Origin: a virus | Strand: one strand, 5' to 3' | DNA length: 64,000 bases | IMG/VR virus record: IMGVR_UViG_3300047548_000908 | Coordinates: 62,001-126,000 of that record | Part shown: in pieces, positions 61,201-64,000 of the stretch | How the letters are laid out: each line of letters begins with the position of its first letter | Position numbering within the stretch: the first letter of the stretch is position 1 | Translations under genes and position numbers: made by a program | The notes under the pieces: generated by a model | What the model was told of the DNA's origin: nothing | Seen by the model: the letters and a program-made list of their open reading frames with translations, nothing else | Database searches by the model: none

Positions 61201-61734
61201 CGTAGAAACTGGTGCACCATTGTTGATTTGTGCGGCATCAGTAATTACAAATGGAACTTTGTTAGTAAATTTGCCATTAGTTGCATTAAATTCAAAGATG
61301 CCCCATAACGAGTTAGTTGTATCTAACCAATAAGTACCGTTTGCAGGTGCGCCTGATGGGCGTGAAACCTGTCCCACTAAAGTAGCCAAATCCACATCAG
61401 CTCTTAAAACATATGCAGTATTGGTAACACCCAACAATGAATAAGCAGCCAATAGACCATACTCATTCAACTCATAACCTTGGATAGGTGTTCCGTTGCT
61501 AGTTTTATAGAAGAATGGATTACCGAATAGATTAACCAAATCACGTTGGCTAGTAACTTGATATAGCTTGTTAGCATTTCCTTTTGTTGTTGCGATTGCT
61601 ACTCCTGTTCCAGCAGCATTAGCCTTGTTTTGAGCAGTAGCTAATACTATCAACGGAACGGAGGCTGCGGCTGTAGTAACGTATTGACTTTGATCAATTA
61701 CTGTTACCTCTACGCCTGGTGACACTAGTGCCAT
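58216..61734 (-). CDS. 18: tail sheath protein gp18 (large)
   Basis: 1172 residues from ATG 61734 (AGGAGATATAAAA upstream; in-frame ATG at 61770 is too far and lacks signal). The N-terminus ALVSPGVEVTVIDQSQYVTTAA and the C-terminal portion (NRMGIRDVLYTNQLNPLAYF, TQSAMDRTNVARLVCYLRERLQVLARPFVFEPND, VVCDESNNTPARIDRNELWVDVAIEPVKAAEFIYIPVRI) are sheath core. T4 gp18 has 659 residues; the extra ~500 lie in central surface-type insertions of Thr/Gly-rich beta sequence. Long predicted leader (about 96 bases) from the promoter at 61836-61842. Confidence 0.93.
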   Translation of the reverse strand: MALVSPGVEVTVIDQSQYVTTAAASVPLIVLATAQNKANAAGTGVAIATTKGNANKLYQVTSQRDLVNLFGNPFFYKTSNGTPIQGYELNEYGLLAAYSLLGVTNTAYVLRADVDLATLVGQVSRPSGAPANGTYWLDTTNSLWGIFEFNATNGKFTNKVPFVITDAAQINNGAPVSTLGNIGDYAVVAIEPAETPAAVSEYFYKNKSNVWVPVGSTQWKRSLATVAGSIDPNNSLNPSHEFTINVNGEYTLDIVFGSTSISGVVDAINAFGITNVYAEAVNGKLVIYSSHPAKDAYLTLTDVVAGSLASLGIDEGTFYQPEVTYGTSSQMPLWTASQLKPRPTGSVWIKVGSARDGLTPILTKYNSAAASFVVQTVNQFVSDAAANATLDSTGGAAIPVGTVFAQYQWGGSVNTSPLYFWERAVSGETVVTGSVVDPTFISGSVLKVRVSVPGSSAMSDVYAFQVAGNDSDAFVNSWKARNIPYTSITNNTTSGAIQIVHTAGGVIELDDTVDGISDPVDGIIASAGFTAGTVTGAKNGSIITYQNTTAPVEETGDAIFNVSNLGTHYVVNGITSGGSGYSVGDTLTILGSNLGGVDTTNDLTLVVISVNAGAVESVGIVSGTPAVTYSTALSNWIAVSYTANEGAPMADPATGTPWYYSVVDEVDILVNVNNVWKGYGNVAFDSSGHPAATGVNSTDPNGVIVSASEPSTQSDGVTQLAYGDLWLDSSDLENYPMIYRWQSVDTVDQWVLIDKTDQTSSTGIVFADARWAPNGTTDPIDDPIPAISNLLTSNYLDLDAPDANSYPQGMLLFNTRRSGYNVKTFKTNYFNGLDFEGSLPAVKNAWVSASGTKNDGSPYMGRKAQRNMVVQALKAAITTNMGIREEDTFFNLMASPGYPELQPDMVALNNDRNNTAYIVGDTPLRLSDQASEIQAWARNEAGAASTGEDGLVTRDEYMGIFYPSGIATDLTGASVVVPASHMMLRTFLRNDQVAYPWFAAAGTRRGTIDNATNIGYIEKTTGEFVSIKNRMGIRDVLYTNQLNPLAYFTNVGLLNWGNKNSKDTQSAMDRTNVARLVCYLRERLQVLARPFVFEPNDAITRQEMTGVVQSLLVDLVAKRGVYDYLVVCDESNNTPARIDRNELWVDVAIEPVKAAEFIYIPVRILNTGEIGG

Positions 61735-61835
61735 TTTTATATCTCCTAATAAGTTTGTTTCTCTAATCATAGAATCAGAGGAGTCCCCGATTCACGAATC
61801 TTGATAGCTATACCCTTTTATATCTATCATATGGG

Positions 61836-61842
61836 TATTTAT
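61836..61842 (-). promoter_or_regulatory. T4-type late promoter core (sheath gene)
   Basis: Minus-strand ATAAATA followed by C; predicted start 61830; about 96-base leader containing GAATC...GATTC and ACTCCT, which can pair with the AGGAG ribosome site. Confidence 0.55.
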
Positions 61843-61891
61843 GATATATTCGTAAAAATAGCCATTTTACCGCACCTTTAAAGGTTATTTG

Positions 61892-61898
61892 ATAAATA
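61892..61898 (+). promoter_or_regulatory. T4-type late promoter core (HNH-like gene), leaderless
   Basis: Plus-strand ATAAATA followed by TTTTT; the sixth base after it is the A of ATG 61904, giving a predicted start exactly at the start codon. Confidence 0.5.
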
Positions 61899-61903
61899 TT
61901 TTT

Positions 61904-62251
61904 ATGATCAGACCTATATGCAAACTATGTAATAGGAATCACAGGGCTGTAAATTACCACCGAAACGGCAAGACTTACTACCGAAGTTGTTGCGATTCAT
62001 GCGGAAGAAAGAAATCCAAAAAGTCCCCATGGAAACCCACTTGGGAAAAAAGCGGATATAAGAAAAAAGCCACATGTGACTTATGTGGCTTTAGAAGTGT
62101 TTACTCCTCACAGATTACCGTGTTTCATATTGACGGCAAATTAGAGAATACTGAGTTCTCTAATCTTCGGAGCGTATGTTTGAATTGTGTAGAAGTTATA
62201 AAAAGAAAAGACCTTAATTGGAAACGAGGCGATTTAGAAGTCGATTATTGA
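61904..62251 (+). CDS. HNH-like zinc protein
   Basis: 115 residues from ATG 61904. RPICKLCNRNHRAVNYHRNGK, SCCDSCGRKKSKKSP, KKATCDLCGFRSVYSSQITVFHIDGKLENTEFSNLRSVCLNCVEVI: four CxxC pairs with a central H-x-D-G and N-x-L-R-x-V-C like the HNH fold. A protein with this plan is conserved in marine T4-like phages. The usual catalytic His pair is only partly visible. Plus strand, ends overlapping the convergent gp1 gene by 18 bases. Confidence 0.68.
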   Translation: MIRPICKLCNRNHRAVNYHRNGKTYYRSCCDSCGRKKSKKSPWKPTWEKSGYKKKATCDLCGFRSVYSSQITVFHIDGKLENTEFSNLRSVCLNCVEVIKRKDLNWKRGDLEVDY

Positions 62252-62881
62252 TTCTATTTTGGACCGTAGTTCATCGATTGTTCCATTGTTGTCGATGATA
62301 TGATCATAGTTTAGCCCTACACTAGAATATTCACTAGGATGAATGTTCATCTTATTGAGTGCTTCTTTACTGATAGCCCAACCAATATTAGTAGGACCTT
62401 TATTTACTGCGATTGCATGTTCATACCATTCAGGGTTAGGTCCTCTGGTCACTCTTAACGTAATTCCTCCTGCCCGTTTAACTGCATCAAGTTCGTTGAC
62501 GAACCTAGAATCAGTGATTACGATGTTATCTTTAGATGATAGTAACTTGTGTTCAACGCTTGCAATCCAAATGCTATCATGAAAATGATTACGACAAACA
62601 TCAGTTCCCCAGTATTGAAGAATCCATCTCGGTGTTAAATGAGGCATATCTAGTCTCGCTGCCCACCAAGGATCAACTTGTTCTCGCCATTCTCTACTAG
62701 ATTTAGTTGTGCCTTCAAGCATCTCCCTATCCCAACCAAAAACAGCCGAGACCGCATCTTTTAATGAGGAGGCGAAACTAAGACGTTTAAACCCATGATA
62801 AGTTACAAGCAAGTCGGCAATGGTATCTTTTCCTGATCCAATAAGCCCACTGATACTGATTATCTTCTTTGACTCTTGCAT
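62234..62881 (-). CDS. 1: deoxynucleoside monophosphate kinase (T4 gp1-like)
   Basis: 215 residues. SISGLIGSGKDTIADLLV is a P-loop kinase with G-x4-G-K-D; REWREQVDPWWAARL, PRWILQYWGTDVCRNHFHDSIWI and IVITDSRFVNELDAVKRAGG carry the nucleotide and base sites. T4 gp1 phosphorylates dTMP, dGMP and modified 5-hydroxymethyl-dCMP. It may therefore accept a modified nucleotide, but 7-deazaguanine is installed post-replication by DpdA, so a general supply role is more likely. Confidence 0.85.
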   Translation of the reverse strand: MQESKKIISISGLIGSGKDTIADLLVTYHGFKRLSFASSLKDAVSAVFGWDREMLEGTTKSSREWREQVDPWWAARLDMPHLTPRWILQYWGTDVCRNHFHDSIWIASVEHKLLSSKDNIVITDSRFVNELDAVKRAGGITLRVTRGPNPEWYEHAIAVNKGPTNIGWAISKEALNKMNIHPSEYSSVGLNYDHIIDNNGTIDELRSKIESIIDF

Positions 62882-62937
62882 GTTCTACCTTAAAAATAGA
62901 AGCATAACAAAATTCTAAAGAAAATGCTATATATTTT

Positions 62938-63702
62938 TTATCCAATTACCCAAGTCAAAGGTTGTGAATGGTCAGTATAAAGTTGCAGATCCTTAAGTAA
63001 CTTTTCTTGCATATCTTTTGCTTCAGCTTTTAATGCAGCCCCGTTCAACGAGCTACCGCCACTCGGTCCTGCAATTGTTGCAAATTTTTCTCTTGCTTCA
63101 CCTATTGTATATTTGATTTGAGAGAAAACCCAATCTCCTATCCAAATTCCAGAACCTGGATCTTGTAGAAGCTCAGATTCAGACCTTTCTAAGTCTCCCC
63201 AAATTAATATTTGCTCACCTTGACCTTTTGGATCACGAACCATTTTTAATTCTTTGGTAACTGGGTTAAAAGTAAAAATTACATACCCACCAAACATTCT
63301 AGCAGCCAACTCAATGTACTGAGCATAGAAGTCATATGTAGCCAAACCGCCAGCGTAGTTATAGTTCAACAGGTAAGTGTTAAGAATAGCACTACTGAAT
63401 GGGTCGAATGAAGACGCGGCAGGCCCCGTTTCTAGTCCAACTGTACGTCTGAACACTTGTCTTACATTTATAAACTCTGAAGGGAGAATATATGAGTTTT
63501 GATGTTTGTTTATTGTCATCAAGGTGTATGATTCGTTCGTGGCGTTTTGCGCTCTCTGACGATATACCTTTAAAGCATACTTATAAGCAGCCTCAAAATG
63601 CTCTGGATCTGCCTCGATGTCCACGATCCCTGAGCCTAACCGGTATCGAATGTTTTCGAACAGTTCTTCTTTTAGTTGATCCAATGTCATTGCCGTAGCC
63701 AT
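62938..63702 (-). CDS. 13: neck/head completion protein, T4 gp13-like
   Basis: 254 residues. QLKEELFENIRYRLGSGIVDIEADPEHFEAAYKYALKVYRQRAQN, SYILPSEFINVRQVFRR, NTYLLNYNYAGGLATYDFYAQYIELAARMFGGYVIF and RDPKGQGEQILIWGD follow the cyanophage-type gp13 pattern closely. Connects head and tail. GGAGA is 6 bases before the ATG, inside a hairpin around its late promoter. Confidence 0.82.
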   Translation of the reverse strand: MATAMTLDQLKEELFENIRYRLGSGIVDIEADPEHFEAAYKYALKVYRQRAQNATNESYTLMTINKHQNSYILPSEFINVRQVFRRTVGLETGPAASSFDPFSSAILNTYLLNYNYAGGLATYDFYAQYIELAARMFGGYVIFTFNPVTKELKMVRDPKGQGEQILIWGDLERSESELLQDPGSGIWIGDWVFSQIKYTIGEAREKFATIAGPSGGSSLNGAALKAEAKDMQEKLLKDLQLYTDHSQPLTWVIG

Positions 63703-63705
63703 AAA

Positions 63706-63737
63706 AAATCTCCAGATGACGTATTTATCATCAGGAG
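63706..63737 (-). promoter_or_regulatory. RBS-sequestering hairpin enclosing late promoter (gp13)
   Basis: Minus-strand ATCTCCTGATGA pairs (one T-T mismatch) with TCATCTGGAGAT, which contains the Shine-Dalgarno sequence. The loop holds ATAAATA (63722-63728). Initiation at 63716 removes the upstream arm. Confidence 0.65.
63722..63728 (-). promoter_or_regulatory. T4-type late promoter core (gp13)
   Basis: Minus-strand ATAAATA followed by C; predicted start 63716; 14-base leader. Confidence 0.65.
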
Positions 63738-63760
63738 ATCTATCAGACGTTAGCTAAGAC

Positions 63761-63967
63761 TTATTTCTTAGCGGATTCCTTCTCTGCTTTTCTTGCGTTT
63801 TTCTCAGCAGTAATTTCATTACGGCGTGCTTTAATTAGCTTTCCGATTTCAGCAAGTGCTTTCCTAGCTCTCGTGCCGGCAGCTGCATTGCCTTTACTAA
63901 ATTTTTCGTCTTCTTTAACCCACGCCTCAACTGCGGCTTTGATTTGTTCCACTGTAGTGTTATCCAT
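63761..63967 (-). CDS. histone-like small basic protein, 68 aa
   Basis: EQIKAAVEAWVKEDEKFSKGNAAAGTRARKALAEIGKLIKARRNEITAEKNARKAEKESAKK: an acidic N-terminal helix then Lys/Ala/Arg-rich helices, like the histone H1-like small proteins preceding neck genes in marine T4-like phages. AAGGA precedes the ATG. The GCTAAG/CTTAGC stem overlapping its stop codon may help termination. Confidence 0.68.
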   Translation of the reverse strand: MDNTTVEQIKAAVEAWVKEDEKFSKGNAAAGTRARKALAEIGKLIKARRNEITAEKNARKAEKESAKK

Positions 63968-64000
63968 TTTTTTATTTCCTTAAATAAGACTGAATGTTAA

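Noticed and set aside
61735-61770. upstream ATG of the sheath gene (MIRETNLLGDIK)
   Set aside because: AGGAG lies directly before the internal ATG at 61734 and falls within the extra codons; typical sheath proteins begin near that internal ATG.
63982-64000. end of an upstream minus-strand gene
   Set aside because: Only about six codons before a TAA are visible; no basis for a call.

Overview
The window is a contiguous piece of a large, AT-rich, T4-like myovirus genome. The evidence is a T4-type replication core (family B polymerase gp43, sliding clamp gp45, clamp loader gp44, a DsbA-like protein), T4-type head and tail genes (gp18 sheath, gp19 tube, gp4, gp13, probable gp16, gp1 kinase) and at least fifteen copies of the T4 late promoter core ATAAATA placed upstream of genes. 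The small conserved genes resemble those of aquatic T4-like phages (cyanophage or pelagiphage relatives). The host cannot be named from the sequence. Almost everything lies on the minus strand; only two selfish or nuclease-like genes and phoH are on the plus strand. No gene-free stretch exceeds about 170 bases. The longest are 61735-61903 (divergent late promoters and the sheath leader), 4905-5048 (terminator and late promoter), 42044-42171 (late promoter and phoH leader) and 23077-23204 (a GC-richer structured spacer).

Layout, in coordinate order. 1-8.7 kb: a 7-deazaguanine DNA-modification cluster (FolE, QueD, QueE, a second QueD-like T-fold protein, the base-exchange enzyme DpdA) interleaved with two GT-B glycosyltransferases and a GalE-like sugar epimerase, and interrupted or flanked by two GIY-YIG homing endonucleases. 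9.4-13.6 kb: clamp, DNA polymerase and DsbA-like protein, driven by sigma70-like promoters with 17-base spacers. 13.6-35.0 kb: a long accessory block of 15 genes. At least nine of its products begin with a short motif of the type MR(I/F)xEFxxEA, which closely resembles the capsid-targeting and prohead-protease sequence of T4 internal proteins. The block encodes three amidoligase-like enzymes, a ParB-like/kinase-like fusion, four paralogous putative ADP-ribosyltransferases, peptidase-like proteins, an alpha/beta hydrolase, a gamma-glutamylcyclotransferase, a Dps-like ferritin and two giant multidomain enzymes. My reading is that this is an arsenal of proteins packaged in the head and delivered with the DNA, and it is the most interesting part of the window.

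35.1-42.0 kb: a GT-A glycosyltransferase, small virion-type proteins, a ClpA-like unfoldase with a DnaJ co-chaperone, and a probable holin. 42.2-46.0 kb: phoH, clamp loader gp44, a GroES-like protein, a stand-alone fragment of the PolIII alpha active-site region, and small conserved genes. 46.0-64.0 kb: structural and lysis genes (Ig-like tail protein, GH19 endolysin, large internal or scaffold-like protein, gp16-like, gp4, tube-fold protein, gp19, gp18, an HNH-like protein, gp1, gp13).

Regulation visible in the sequence: early/middle genes have TTGAAC or TTGATT boxes 17 bases from TATAAT-like boxes, and late genes have ATAAATA boxes giving predicted leaders of 12-16 bases. A few late genes would be essentially leaderless. 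Three genes (gp13, the 35.1-kb glycosyltransferase, dsbA) carry a hairpin that would hide the ribosome binding site in read-through transcripts but not in transcripts started at the promoter inside the loop, as known for T4 lysozyme.
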